A stretch of DNA of 64,000 nt from Crambe crambe (Eukaryota > Porifera > Demospongiae > Poecilosclerida > Crambeidae). Shown piece by piece: positions 11,374-22,861 of the stretch (its first letter is position 1; the number at the start of each line of letters is the position of its first letter). The position numbers and the translations under genes are program-made. The stretch is taken from assembly GCA_963924555.1 (NCBI GenBank), contig OZ004592.1, positions 682,001-746,000 of the forward strand, given 5' to 3'. The notes under the pieces are model-generated. The model was not told where the DNA came from. It did no database searches and saw only the letters and a list, made by a program, of their open reading frames with translations.

Positions 11374-11637
11374 GACACTGGTATAGATGAACCATTGCTG
11401 CATTTATTTCATTCCCACTTTTTAAAGCAAAATTATTATATATGATGATGGCATACAAATTGTGACAGAATAATACAAAAATAATTCACAAATTTTACAA
11501 AATTGGTTTTTGTTTGGTACTGAATGCTTCCATCAAGAGTTTGAATAAGTGCTGCTGTTCTGGTTCCAACAAGTCACTGTCAGGGAGTCAACAAATGAAA
11601 CCAGCAAAAACCAACCAAAATGGCACGATAAAACTCA

Positions 11638-13777
11638 CTATATAAGTGGCTGAATGGCCTCTATTTCTGCATAGTTCTTTTTCTCGGTAGCAAGCTGTAA
11701 GAAAAATAGTTTGGCGGATGTGTAGATTATCTCAACCCCTCTAGTAAACTACACACCCCACTTTCAGTAAACTATTTCAGTAAACTACTTTAGTAAATTA
11801 TGACTTTTGAGTTCATGACAACTTACTATTAAGGACTGAAAGAGTATGTAGTAAACTACACAAACTATTTCAGTAAACTACTTTAGTAAATTATGACTTT
11901 TGAGTTCATGACAACTTACTATTAAGGACTGAAAGAGTATGTATTTGTCTGCATCCATGTCAGGAGTGATGGTGTCTTCATCAAGGATGCTCCTGGAATA
12001 CTTCTCAAGGAGCCGCACATGCTCCACCTTCAAATACCGCCTAGGAATCTGCAGTAGAAGTAGAGAATATATAACTTGAGGGGAGTAAGTGCCAAGTGCC
12101 TGTTTCTACTACCTGAAGCATTAGGAGCAGTATGAGTTGGGACTGCTCACTTTTGGTGCAGATATGAGCATATGGACCTTTCAAAGGAAAGAGAGACTTT
12201 AGAACTATAATAAGGGAAGGCATTCTCTTTCACCTTTCTTTCCCCTTGATTCTGCTGCAATTTTTGCAAAGACGGCCAATGCCCCATCATACTCTCCTGT
12301 GAATGTTACATCAAAACTTTTTAATTCATTGAATGGGGGTCTCACTGACTCAGCCTGATTTTGCAAGTGGCTACTTGAGATAAGGACTGTAGCCGACACT
12401 CTGGCATCTATTACATATGTAGCCATTTCACAATAATATTAACCACACCCATAAATACCACACCCACCTGTGTTTGAAGGTTGCTTGCTCTCTGAAAGAA
12501 AGTTAAAGCTTGATGAAATTTCCGGAAGAACTGTGTAATAAAAGAGTCATTGATCGACTGACCTTGCCACAATCAATTGTACCTTCAACTTGTGCGCAAT
12601 TTCCAAACTATACATGGCAGCCATCACATCATTGTTGCGTTTCTCATGAGCCTGAATGAACAACAAATGAGCATGCTCATATCACATACAAGTAGTACAT
12701 GTACAGAGGTTTGCACGGTTCTTGCACCTTATTGGTATGGGAAGCGCCACGCGCATGCTCATTATAATTCCATAGCAATGACTTCTTGTGAGCCTACTCG
12801 TTGTAGTACTTACAGTCAGGACCTTCGTGGCAAATTGTGTGGCAGACAGAAGCTCTTCACTATCACAAGAAGTCGTCATTCTATGGAATTTACATGCATG
12901 CGCGTGGCGCTTTCCATCAATAAAGGTGCAAGAACCGTGCAAACCTCTGTACCATGGTAACTGATGGTAACTGAGCATGCTCATATCATATAACTGAGCA
13001 TGCTCAATAGTAATTAAGTATGCTCAAGTCACATAGTAACTGATACCTAACTGGTAGAGCTACCTATCTATGTCCAGATGAATCATTGCACCCCACTACC
13101 CACCTCGATGGCTAGAATAAAACATTGCACCCCAGCTTCTAAACTCTCCCAGTAGCTGGCATGTCGCGTCTTGAACAGCACCTCCTCTGCTTCCAAAAAC
13201 TGTCGTCCTGAATCAGAATTGAACACTCTAGAAAGGCTGCATGTCCTGGGGGGCACTGATATGCACATACCTGCACTGGCCCACGCTTCAGACTCTCCTC
13301 CAGTATCTCCCATCATCTGGTCACACCTAAGTCACATGATTGTCATATGGATGTCTCATTGTCACATGATCATGGGAGTTCATATATACCTGGCCATTGC
13401 AGAGAAGCACATTGCAGCATACTTTGGATATTCTTCGTTCTTGAGAGCATTGGCCATTTTACCTTATAAGGAGAAGTGAGATAGGCATAAGAGCAACTGC
13501 TTGCTAAATCTCATGACCAACCAAACTCAAGGCTCGCCTCTCGTGTGTTAGGTTTTCTCATGAAACGTCTGCAATTAAAATAAAGATGACCTTTATACTG
13601 CCCCTTCCCACCCGCATCTCCAATTCAATGAAAACAACACACAATACTTCTTTATTAAATTATATCAGGAACATGGACTTACTTTTTCAGCTTTGCACTG
13701 ATTGCTCTGTACTGTGCAAACATCTCACGGCTCCTGGCGTCCAGGTGCTCCATTTTATCCTTATCGTGTCTCTGCAT
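11638..13777 (-). CDS. F8A1: Huntingtin-associated protein HAP40 (F8A)
   Basis: Eleven exons: 13683..13777, 13522..13568, 13390..13462, 13271..13326, 13104..13207, 12583..12651, 12468..12530, 12234..12354, 12113..12177, 11920..12048, 11638..11694; all phases fit, 292 aa (human protein 371). The order of motifs matches HAP40: FAQYRAISAKLKKRFMRKPN near the N-terminus, EYPKYAAMCFSAMAR, FHQALTFFQRASNLQ, GEYDGALAVFAKI, LILLLMLQ, VEHVRLLEKYS. HAP40 is an all-helical TPR-like protein that forms a stable complex with huntingtin. The mammalian Pro-rich insert is missing, which explains the shorter length. Mammalian F8A is intronless, whereas this copy is split into eleven coding exons. The start is the first Met after an in-frame stop. 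Confidence 0.9.
11758..11943. repeat. 93-bp tandem duplication covering the end of HAP40 exon 10 and its donor
   Basis: The 30-bp block at 11821-11850 recurs exactly at 11914-11943, with matching flanking sequence on one side. The right copy is the real exon end plus donor; the left copy lies in the intron. Confidence 0.9.
12669..12995. repeat. Foldback element in a HAP40 intron
   Basis: Arms at about 12709-12791 and 12863-12953 are imperfect reverse complements (shared core AGGTTTGCACGGTTCTTGCA and GCGCCACGCGCATG), with GAGCATGCTCATATCA near both outer ends and a ~70-bp loop. A MITE-like or foldback transposon remnant is likely. Confidence 0.85.
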
Positions 13778-13871
13778 GACCCCTCTTCCAAGAAAGCCGC
13801 CCTGGTGAAACTCTTCCCCACTATATTGAACTTTGACCTTTTGCTCAGCCACACCCTATTATAGATCGAGA

Positions 13872-15045
13872 ATGGCTGGTGAGGGGGCCGGGGTTTGGAG
13901 TGGGTAATAATGCGTAATATCATTATAATTATAATGCAGGTCTTAATCCTACGCCCAAAGTGGAGGTTCTATATGCAGCTAAGGCTGCAGTAGCAGAAGG
14001 TCCCTACTATGAAGAAGAAACTGGCAACCTTCTTTGGGTGGATATACACAAGATGACCATTAATTTCCTCAACTTAGACACAGGAGAAAATAGGTGAGAT
14101 AGTTCAGTAGTTGTAGATTGCATGACCATCCTATAGTAATTTTCTGTAATTATATAGATCTTTGCAGTTTTCTGAAACGGTGAGTGCTGTGATACCAGTC
14201 GAAGGTTCCAGCAAGACTCTACTGGCTTTGATTGACAGAAAGATATGTCTGGTGGACAGGACCTCAGGTACTGTACATCAAGTTTCGTTGGGTTAATTCT
14301 TATCAGGTCCATATCATTTCCTGTGTAGGTTCAGTTCTTGAAGTTCTAGTTGCAGTGGAAGACGATAAGCCGACAAATCGTTTTAACGACGGAAAGTGTG
14401 ACCGCTCTGGGAGACTATGGACTGGAAGTATGGGACAAGAAGAGTCTCCAGGAGTTCTTGAACCCAACCAAGGCCTTGTCTACAGCTACTCTTCAGGTAA
14501 AAGAATTGATGCCATATTATCTCCACAATTCTTAAAGTGACATGAGATGACAATTACTAGGTACATTAAAGAAGTATATGCCCACTTCTGTGTCCAATGG
14601 ATTGGATTGGAGTCGAGAAAACGATGTGATGTACTATATAGACAGTGCTCCCAAAAAACTCTACACTTTTGCTTATAATGGAGAAGAAGCCAGCTTATCC
14701 AACCAGGCTATTCTGATAGATTATAGTAAGGATGACGCACTTGGTTTTCCTGATGGGATGTGCACAGATGCAGAAGGGAGGTTGTGGGTGGCTAGTTTCT
14801 GTGGCCAGCGAGTCACATGTTGGGACCCCAAGACGAAGGGAAAACTGTTGACTGTAAAGATCCCAGGTGCAAAGAATATCACATCTTGTTGTTTCGGAGG
14901 CCCAAACTACGAATGGCTATTTGTGACCAGCGCAACTTATGGGCTCAGTGAGAAGGAGTTTGCAGAGTACCCCAACTCTGGGGCTCTGTTTGTGATCAAA
15001 GATCTTGGAACTCGTGGTTTTCCAGCTAACAAATTCAAGAACTGA
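13872..15045 (+). CDS. RGN: Regucalcin/SMP-30 family lactonase (copy 1)
   Basis: Exons 13872..13878, 13940..14093, 14158..14267, 14329..14496 and 14561..15045 give 307 aa. It is a six-bladed beta-propeller of the SGL family. The metal-binding positions known in human regucalcin have equivalents: Glu in AEGPYYEE, Asn/Asp in RFNDGKCD, Asn in VSNGLDW, Asp in FPDGMCTD. Regucalcin is a Ca2+-dependent gluconolactonase and calcium regulator, cytosolic with no signal peptide. The next gene has the same exon structure, so the pair is a tandem duplication. The start codon is 94 bp from that of the divergent HAP40 gene, so the promoters must overlap. Confidence 0.92.
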
Positions 15046-15127
15046 CTGACCTTTATGATATCAGCATTAGAGGCTTATCTTTATCTTATCTTATGATCAA
15101 ATCTAGCTATAGCTGACTGTAGAGAAA

Positions 15128-16331
15128 ATGGCAGCAAATGGTAACAATATCAGATAGACCATGTCCTTGAACTATGTAGCTAATGTACAGGTCTCAACCC
15201 TAATGCCACTGTGGAGGTGCTCTATCCAGCTCAAGCAATAGTTGGAGAAGGCCCTTTCTTTGAGGAAGACACAGGGACCCTTTTGTGGGTGGATATTTAT
15301 AAGAAAACAATCAACTTTCTTGATCCAGTCTCTGGAACCAATAGGTATAGCTAGCCAGCTAGCTAAGTGGTAGACCAGCCTCATCCAATAATGTCCTAAG
15401 TTAGGTTTCTGGAGTTTGCAGCTGAAACAGTGAGTGCTGTGATACCAGTCGAGGGCTCCAGCAAACTAGTGGCATTGCTGGACAGAAAGATATGTCTAGT
15501 GGATAGGAGTTCAGGTGAGATGATTATCTCTCTTCCTAGGGAAGAATTGGTGTCAGTGTTCTTTTCTTTTGTTCCTTAGGGGAAGTAACTGATATACTTG
15601 CATGTGTGGAAGAAGACACTCCCTTAAACCGTTTCAATGATGCAAAGTGTGATAGTTCAGGAAGGCTGTGGTGTGGGACAATGCCAACTGTTTCTTCACC
15701 AGCCGGTCAGGAAAAACTACCTGCTGGATTCTACAGCTACTCTGACGGTCAGTCAATCATCAAATCAGTGCCTTGGACTACCCACATCAAACTATATTAC
15801 CTTCCTCTAGGTGAAGTCAAGAAGCACTCTGATGCTATCCTCTCAAATGGGATAGGATGGAATCTGGCAGATGATCAGCTGTACCATATAGACAGCCTCC
15901 TCTATAAAGTGTTCAGTTACGCTTATAACCGCCTCAATGGCTCTGTGTCGAATCAAGAGGTTTTGATCGATTACAAACAAGATAAGGACCTCGGTCTGCC
16001 TGACGGCATGTGCACGGATACAAAAGGGAGACTGTGGGTGGCCAGTTTCGGGAGCACACCAGGCCAAACGGGCCAGCGAGTCACATGTTGGGATCCTCAG
16101 ACAAAAGAAAGATTAATGACTTTGAAGATCCCTGGTGCTAAGAGAGTCACTTCTTGTTGCTTCGGAGGTCCTAACTATGAATGGCTCTTTGTGACAAGTG
16201 CAACATTTGGGGCTAGTGAGGAAGAGCTGGCTGAGTACCCCAACTCGGGAGCTGTGTTTGTGGTCAAAGACCTTGGTGCTTGTGGCTTTCCAGCCAATAA
16301 ATTCAAAGTGACTATTAAACCAAATGTGTGA
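15128..16331 (+). CDS. RGN: Regucalcin/SMP-30 family lactonase (copy 2)
   Basis: Exons 15128..15140, 15191..15344, 15405..15514, 15580..15747 and 15811..16331 give 321 aa. Exons 2, 3 and 4 have exactly the same lengths as in copy 1 (154, 110, 168 nt), which proves tandem duplication after the introns were in place. The metal-site residues are kept (VGEGPFFEE, RFNDAKCD, LSNGIGW, LPDGMCTD). The last exon differs by an insertion in the blade that reads GSTPGQTGQRVTCWD, where copy 1 has CGQRVTCWD, and by a longer tail. The start codon lies only 83 bp after the copy 1 stop, so little room exists for a separate promoter. Confidence 0.92.
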
Positions 16332-16473
16332 GCCATCCACCGAATTTCATAGCTGTAAAATGTATTGTACACCTGAAATAATTTTTTCTTCTACCACTAC
16401 AATCTGAAATTATAATACATGACTGTTACAGAAATAGATGGACAATATTAATACACTGACACCGTTCCTCTCA

Positions 16474-17045
16474 CTATTGTGTGTTCCATTTCTTTCTTTC
16501 CTCCATTCCTTTCATGACTTCTTCAAGATACGGCAAGAGGTATGGTACGTCCTAAAGCACATAACAATCAAGACTAAATCTATTTTTTCTAGCTGCAGTA
16601 CAACAAAGTGTAGAATTTAGATTGACTTGAGATGTGGTTCATCTGGATATACACCTTGTTTACAGCTGCTACTAGAATATATACACAGCTAGGAGGTACC
16701 TCTTCAGGTTTTGTCCACTGCTCTTTGGGTAAAATGTTTTTCTTCAAATCAAGATCTACTGCCCTTTTTAGCCTATACAATCTCAAATTTTTTTCATTCT
16801 CAGGGAGTCTTCGGACAGCCTCCTTGACCTCTGAAAGACCCTCATCGTACAAATCTTCCCTACGAAGACCTGTGAGGGAGGAGGTCATAGTAAAAGTAAT
16901 ACGTCATGCTCATTCATGGCTATTCTGATGGCATACCAAGCTTCTGATATCCAGAGTTTCTTATCATCCATGCAGATACCGTATTCCATATCTTCTGGCG
17001 TAATGTAAGTGAAGTACCAAACTTAGTCGCAACATTGGTCGCCAT
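16474..17045 (-). CDS. UQCRB: Cytochrome bc1 complex subunit 7 (UQCRB)
   Basis: Exons 16937..17045, 16700..16869 and 16474..16551 give 118 aa, close to the usual ~111. Key blocks are the N-terminal helix ending in SGYQKLG, GLRREDLYDE, VKEAVRRLPENEKNLRLYRL, KRAVDLDLKKNILPKEQW and C-terminal YLLPYLEEVMKGMEERKKW. It is the matrix-side subunit (yeast Qcr7) of respiratory complex III, imported without a cleaved signal in other species. The frame ends at 16474-16476, convergent with the upstream regucalcin gene. Confidence 0.93.
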
Positions 17046-17440
17046 TTTTGTTTGCCTTCTTTTTTTAAATGAAGCGCACCTAGAAATAGTTGCGCATGCG
17101 TACAGCTTTTTTTTTTTTTTTTTGCAGAACAAAAAATTACAAATTCATAATAGTTATTATGCAATACATTATATCAAACACATTGTATATTACAGAGATT
17201 GTATGCAACAATACACCACAATGATGTAATGAGCAAGTCTGATTGGTGCAGAATAAAAAATAAGAGCAGTACTATATGCAGTGATGATTGAGTGAACACT
17301 ATTAACAAACATTAATGTTACTTTTTATACACATCTGTGCTGAAAATAGTAATAAATGGCTGATGGTGCCAATTGGAGTCTCCTGAACCATACGCACACA
17401 AAATCAAAAAACAAACAAAAAAAATCACATTAAATCACCA

Positions 17441-20400
17441 CTATTTGCCTAGTCCAAGTGCTGCAAATATATCATCTGCAAATCCTACGCTTTTCCGTAC
17501 ATCTTCTGTGTCTTCTGCCACAGCAGTAGTACGTGTTGAAGGCTGCACCACATCCACACTATTTGCGCTCCCGTTCTCTGCTTCACTGGCAAACTGGATC
17601 CCACTATCAATGGAGCTATTTCGACTGATATTAGAGCTGGTTTCATCCTGTAATCTACTGATGCCAGGACTGTTACTGAAGCTAACACTTGTCTTCATGT
17701 GGGGACTTGGATGTGCTGCTTTTTTGGATCGAGTACTACCACCACTACCAGAAGCAGCACTACTACCAGCATGAGGTCTGAAGGGTTGCAAAATCGGGCT
17801 ATATGATGAACTGGAGTTGTCGTGCTCAGGTAGCAAAAGGGAATCTGTTTCATGACTTGCTTTACACGATCCGTCATCCTTGCTTGAGTTTGAGACACTT
17901 TCATGAGTGTTTAAAGAAGGGGTCGAATCCAAGTGGTCGCAGTATGACGATCTTGAAGAAGAACTGAAGTCCAAGTCTGTTATGCTGACAGGTCTTCCCT
18001 GAGAGAAGGACCCACTTAGTCTCCATGTGGAGATATTGTCATTCAGTTCTGCCACGTCATTCTCCAGCTGCTTGAAAATCTCCAAGAGAACTCTGTCCGA
18101 CTCTTTCAGGTCATCCTGAGGGAAGGGAAGGAAAAGAGAACAGGTTTTAGTGAATTGAGAATATCTACTGCAAACCAATTTTAACTAAGAGGGTAGTAGG
18201 GGTCATCCTTCCAACAACGAGGGGTGAACATACTGTCTAAAACATGGAATGGAGGGGAGAAGACACACACTCCTTCTCTATGGAATCACAACTGATCATG
18301 CAAAAGGAAGGTATTCATTTACTCCAGATGTACTACATCAACTGGAGGAATGAGCCATGGCAATCAACACATCACAGAAGGAATGGACCAGGGGACACCT
18401 GTTCCAAAAGGCCAATGGACCGCATCCTGCAGTGCAGATTTGCAGATTCAAGAAATTCCAAACTAAACATTTTTAGGAGACACTAAGTGGCTGTTAATTA
18501 ATGACATGACATGATATGAGGAAGAAAAGAATGATCCAGTAAAGGTGGGGGAGCGAATGTAATAGTTCACTTCCCAAGAAGCCTCCACACTTCCTGATTG
18601 AAGCCCAACTATCAACCATAGTTACTGATGCAGAGGCCACCTGGCAAAAGGGTGCCAGGGATTAAGAGTGAAAACTTCTACAAAAAACAGAAACTTGACG
18701 TCATGCACTCTAACCCTCAGTACTTTCCATACACAAACTCTTGAGATTGCCGCAATATTAATAACCTTTGGAAGGCAAGCAGCTGTCTTAGGTCAGTAAT
18801 GCTAATAAACTATGGTCATACATAATGTGTCAGTGTTTAATCACAAGGATTCTTTTGATTAGGTGAATTAGCCATATGGTTATTGGGCTGTATCTACATA
18901 CCAATTGTGATACATGTCCACTGATCAGGCTTTCATCTTGTAGTGCACAAACAGTATCGAATGTTAGACGTATGCACACGTGGTGGAACTTTCCTTGAAA
19001 GGCAGTCATGTCAGGGTAAACTAGAATGCTTTAGATTAGATGCAATCATTCCAAAAGACTCTAGATTAGATGCAATCCAAGTGTAGGTTCTCATGCCTAG
19101 ATACATGGCAACCGTTGTTAAGGCTACAAGCTAGTCAGAAATGGGGTGACATGAAAATCATTTGTTTTATGTGGTTTTGAGATAGGATATAATGGGTTTA
19201 CATGGAATTGACATGCCTGCTTGAACATAACATGGAATACACATGCAACTGGTACCTACAAAAAAAGTACTTCATATGTAGTCTTCAGTGGAAATCTATC
19301 CAAGTCACTTCTTTGGCATTTAAGCATAACAGTCTCTATCCGAACTAGCTATGACCAGGGAACTAGCTATGACCAGGGAACTAGCTATGACCAGGGAACT
19401 AGCTATGACCAGGGAACTAGCTATGACCAGGGAACTAGCTATGACCAGGGAACTAGCTATGACCAGGGAACTAGCTATGACCAGGGAACTAGCTATGACC
19501 AGGGAACTAGCTATGACCAGGGAACTAGCTATGACCAGGGAACTAGCTATGACCAGGGAACTAGCTATGACCAGGGAACTAGCTATGACCAGGGAACTAG
19601 CTATGACCAGGGAACTAGCTATGACCAGGGAACTAGCTATGACCAGGGAACTAGCTATGACCAGGGATCTTGTTTGGGTCACAGCACATGATCGATATGC
19701 TGACAGGTGCAGCAAGACTAGCAGTTGCCACATGACACAACACTTCACTAACCTGGTAGACCAGGTGCACTCTTCACAGGAAACACATCAAAAGGAGAGT
19801 TTTGCAGACTAAAGAATTACTAATGGGAAATGACAAAGACTGCTTTGTGGCAGCATCATCAGTCCTATAGGTGCTCACAACCCTTTACAATCTACTTACA
19901 CATAAGGTTAGCCTTCAAGCCTTCACTAGCTACCACTCACAGAACACAATGGTCAATGCTCCATTACATATGGAGAGTAGTGTGTGAGACTTCTGACTCC
20001 TAATTTTGTTAATTGCCAGGAGTTTCCTCACATAAATATATAGAGCATAGCAAATGAGTACTGAGGGTCATATAAGCCTATCTTTATAGAGCATATAATA
20101 TAGAGCATGTAACATCATTCTTTGGTCGAGTTGGTTTCTATTAAACTTTGAATAGAGCATGAAAACAAGAAAACTACTCCTAACCTCTACCAAGACTCCT
20201 AGCAACCTGAGGCCATAGGGAGCAGCTGCAATGATGAGGTTGCTTTCCAATGCCGGCTTCCCACATTGCCACAACTGAATAAACCTTTTTTAAACCAGCT
20301 GCTACTCAGGAATAATCAGTTTATCTGACCTGAACAAATCAACCACCAAAGTCGGATACAATACCGACAACGACATCTGAAAACTGAACCTTAAGCAATC

Positions 20401-22861
20401 AAAAACACTGAAAATGAAGAATTTCCTGGAGCCAATATTTCCTAGAATTTCATAAAGGAGCTTATCTCTCTCTTCACATTCATAAAAGACCTTATAAGCA
20501 GTCATTATACACACAAGCAGTAGAATGGCAGCTATGTATCAGAAGCAGCGATCTTTTGCTAGCTCTGGGCCCCATTAACAAAGGGAATTTCTGCCATGCT
20601 TCAGGTTATCCAATTATGAAGCCCTATAATGTTATTCATTATCATCCCCAAGTTAAAACAGTGTAGCCAGCAAGTCTAGAGACTGCACAATCTAGGCCTA
20701 CCACAGACACACACACACCTGGCCAAATATATAGGGTGGTTGAGTAATCTAGTGGAGGAAATTATGAGAATCCAGAAGATGCAAACACACTCCTTCAATT
20801 TACAAGTCACATGTAGAATTCTGTTATCTTTTCAACATACAAAATTGTTATATGGAGGATATAGCCCTTCATCTTAAAACCACCCACCATTCAAAGCAGA
20901 CATGAACATCATGTGATGGTCTAGATAACCTGTATAGGTACAATGTCCAGAGGAAATCCACCCCAGCACAGCATAACCTAGTCTAGGTGTATTTTGATCA
21001 TCATGATTTGAGGCCTGATACACTATCAAGAAGAGTAATTGATGAATAGATAATAAGGTGGGGGTGGTCTGAGAAGGCTATTTGAGATAGATTGGTTGGT
21101 ATCTGGTGGTCTGTGACACCATCATATCAAGAGGAAGGAGTAAGGATATGACATGGTCTATATCATGTGCTCCCATGGCAATATACAAGGAGAGAAAATT
21201 TGAGAGGGCTATCGATGGACATTGAGAGCTTGCCATGCATGAGAGACAATTGCTAGCTTCATTACATGAATCAGTCCCCACTGGCTTCAACAATTACTTC
21301 CTTCTCTATAGCTCAGTAATAGGAGACTAATAATAACCAGTGATTCTCAAGGCTGGTCAACCAGGAGGAGTTGTGTGAGTTAGTAATCAGAGGAGGCCGG
21401 TAGGCAGCCGTACTTGTGAAATCAAAGCCATACATGTAAAGGTCTTAGTTGTTCTGTGGTGTTTTATGACAGTCTGGATACTATTTAGCCTGCTCTCCAC
21501 CGGGCATCAGTGCTCAATTTGTTGTAAATTCACACAGAAGCCAGTAAATGAATAGATAAGATATGCCTTGCCCAGCAAAAGTACATAACTAGGTATGAAG
21601 TAAGGCAGTAGCATTATATGAAAATGTTTTTTTTTTTGTTTTTTTTAAAGTGAAGTGTAGAGAACCCAAATACTCGTTGAAGAGACTCTGATATCTTGAA
21701 TACTCTAGCTTGTAGGAAGGTGATAATTGATTCCAGCAATGAAAGAGGTTGTTTACTTCAGGCAACAGGTGCATGCAGTCAAAGGTGCTAATTTATACAG
21801 CAGTCTTGTTTGGACACTACTTGATTCAATTATTAATTAAATACTTGCAAAAATTTTTCCTATTCAAACATAATTCCATTAATCAAGAGACAGTAAGAGT
21901 TTTTGGCACAAAGACAGCAGGTATGTATATTGTGTATTGTGGGAATGGGAGTCTATTTGTGTGCACACGTCAGTCCTGTCAACTTGGAAGTGCTAACTGC
22001 CTGAATGGTGGTGTTTGCCCAGTGACTGTGGAGGGGAGGGCAACAAAAGACAAGGACCAATTTCTGGGACATACACAAAGATAGCAACTAAGTAATGACC
22101 TAAAGTGAAAAATATTTGAATCTGGCACCAACCTATCCCAAAATAGTTAAACACCTGAGGCTAGCTTGCCTCTGGGAACCACTGAACTGCTGGTCAGGTT
22201 ATTGGAGATATTCATATCCCTGAGAGGGCAGTGAATTTTAGCGGAGAGAGCCATGGCAGTCTTATTCATCAGCCACCCCCATAAACATTGCAGACTCTCA
22301 TGGAACTGACTGGGACCAACCAAGCTAGCTAGTCTGCTTAGATCTAGGCACACACACACACTGGCTCCAATTAGTGCCCTCATTATGAATTTTCCCAGGC
22401 TCCAAGTACAAGTCTATTAACAGTTTCAAATTCACTCTATCGGGATTCTAACTCGATTATTTGAGTGTTAAATTGTTTATTGACTCCAGCAACATTATCA
22501 CAAATTAAGGGAGGTCCAGCTGCTAGGTAAACAGGCATACAAACGAGCTATATACGATCCTAAGCTAGCTAGTTCTATATTAATATAAACTCACCAATTC
22601 CCCTCTGATATAAGCCATGGAGTTAATGATGTACTCCAGTCTGCTGTTCGGGTTGCTATGTCCATTGGGATCATGTAAACCGTTAGACATATGCTGCTGT
22701 CGAGAACTAGGAGTCTTGGAGGAAGCTAACAACTGAGCAGCAGGCTTCTTCGAGTCTAATAGATCACTATCACTCTTTTGGACGACCTCTGATGCACAGG
22801 ACGCTCTATAGCAACCTTCATAACTCTCGTATCTCTTCATACTTCCACGTTGATATGACAT
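17441..22861 (-). CDS. Two-exon adaptor-like protein, possibly LURAP1/FAM89-related
   Basis: Exons 22595..22861 and 17441..18115 join in phase 0 to 313 aa. The junction creates a helical leucine-rich segment (INSMAYIRGEL joined to DDLKESDRVLLEIFKQLEND). A long Ser-rich, probably disordered region follows, with a conserved-looking C-terminal tail SVGFADDIFAALGLGK. The segment of the type LRxxDxxLLxxLxxLxxxI followed by a Ser-rich region resembles leucine-repeat adaptor proteins (LURAP1, FAM89), which link Rho-kinase effectors or NF-kB signalling. The resemblance is weak and could be coincidence. What can be seen for sure is a short coiled region and a disordered tail. Confidence 0.55.
18116..22594. 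other. 4.5-kb intron of the adaptor-like gene
   Basis: No exon that fits the flanking phase 0 was seen. It contains the 18-bp minisatellite at 19343-19666, a short (CA)n around 20705-20720 and otherwise AT-rich unique sequence. Apparent long frames over the minisatellite are artefacts of its period being a multiple of three. Confidence 0.55.
19343..19666. repeat. 18-bp minisatellite, about 18 near-perfect copies
   Basis: Unit ACTAGCTATGACCAGGGA repeated head to tail about 18 times with almost no variation. Because the period is 18, open frames appear on both strands (TSYDQG on +, SLVIAS on -). It lies within an intron. Confidence 0.97.

Noticed and set aside
12793-12863. Exon-like loop (SEELLSATQFATKVLT) in the HAP40 foldback
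   Set aside because: It has AG and GTAAGT borders but its phase does not fit between exons 5 and 6, and HAP40 aligns without it.
19221-19812. Long frames of TSYDQG and SLVIAS repeats on both strands
   Set aside because: They are produced by an 18-bp minisatellite inside an intron; no splice or homology support.
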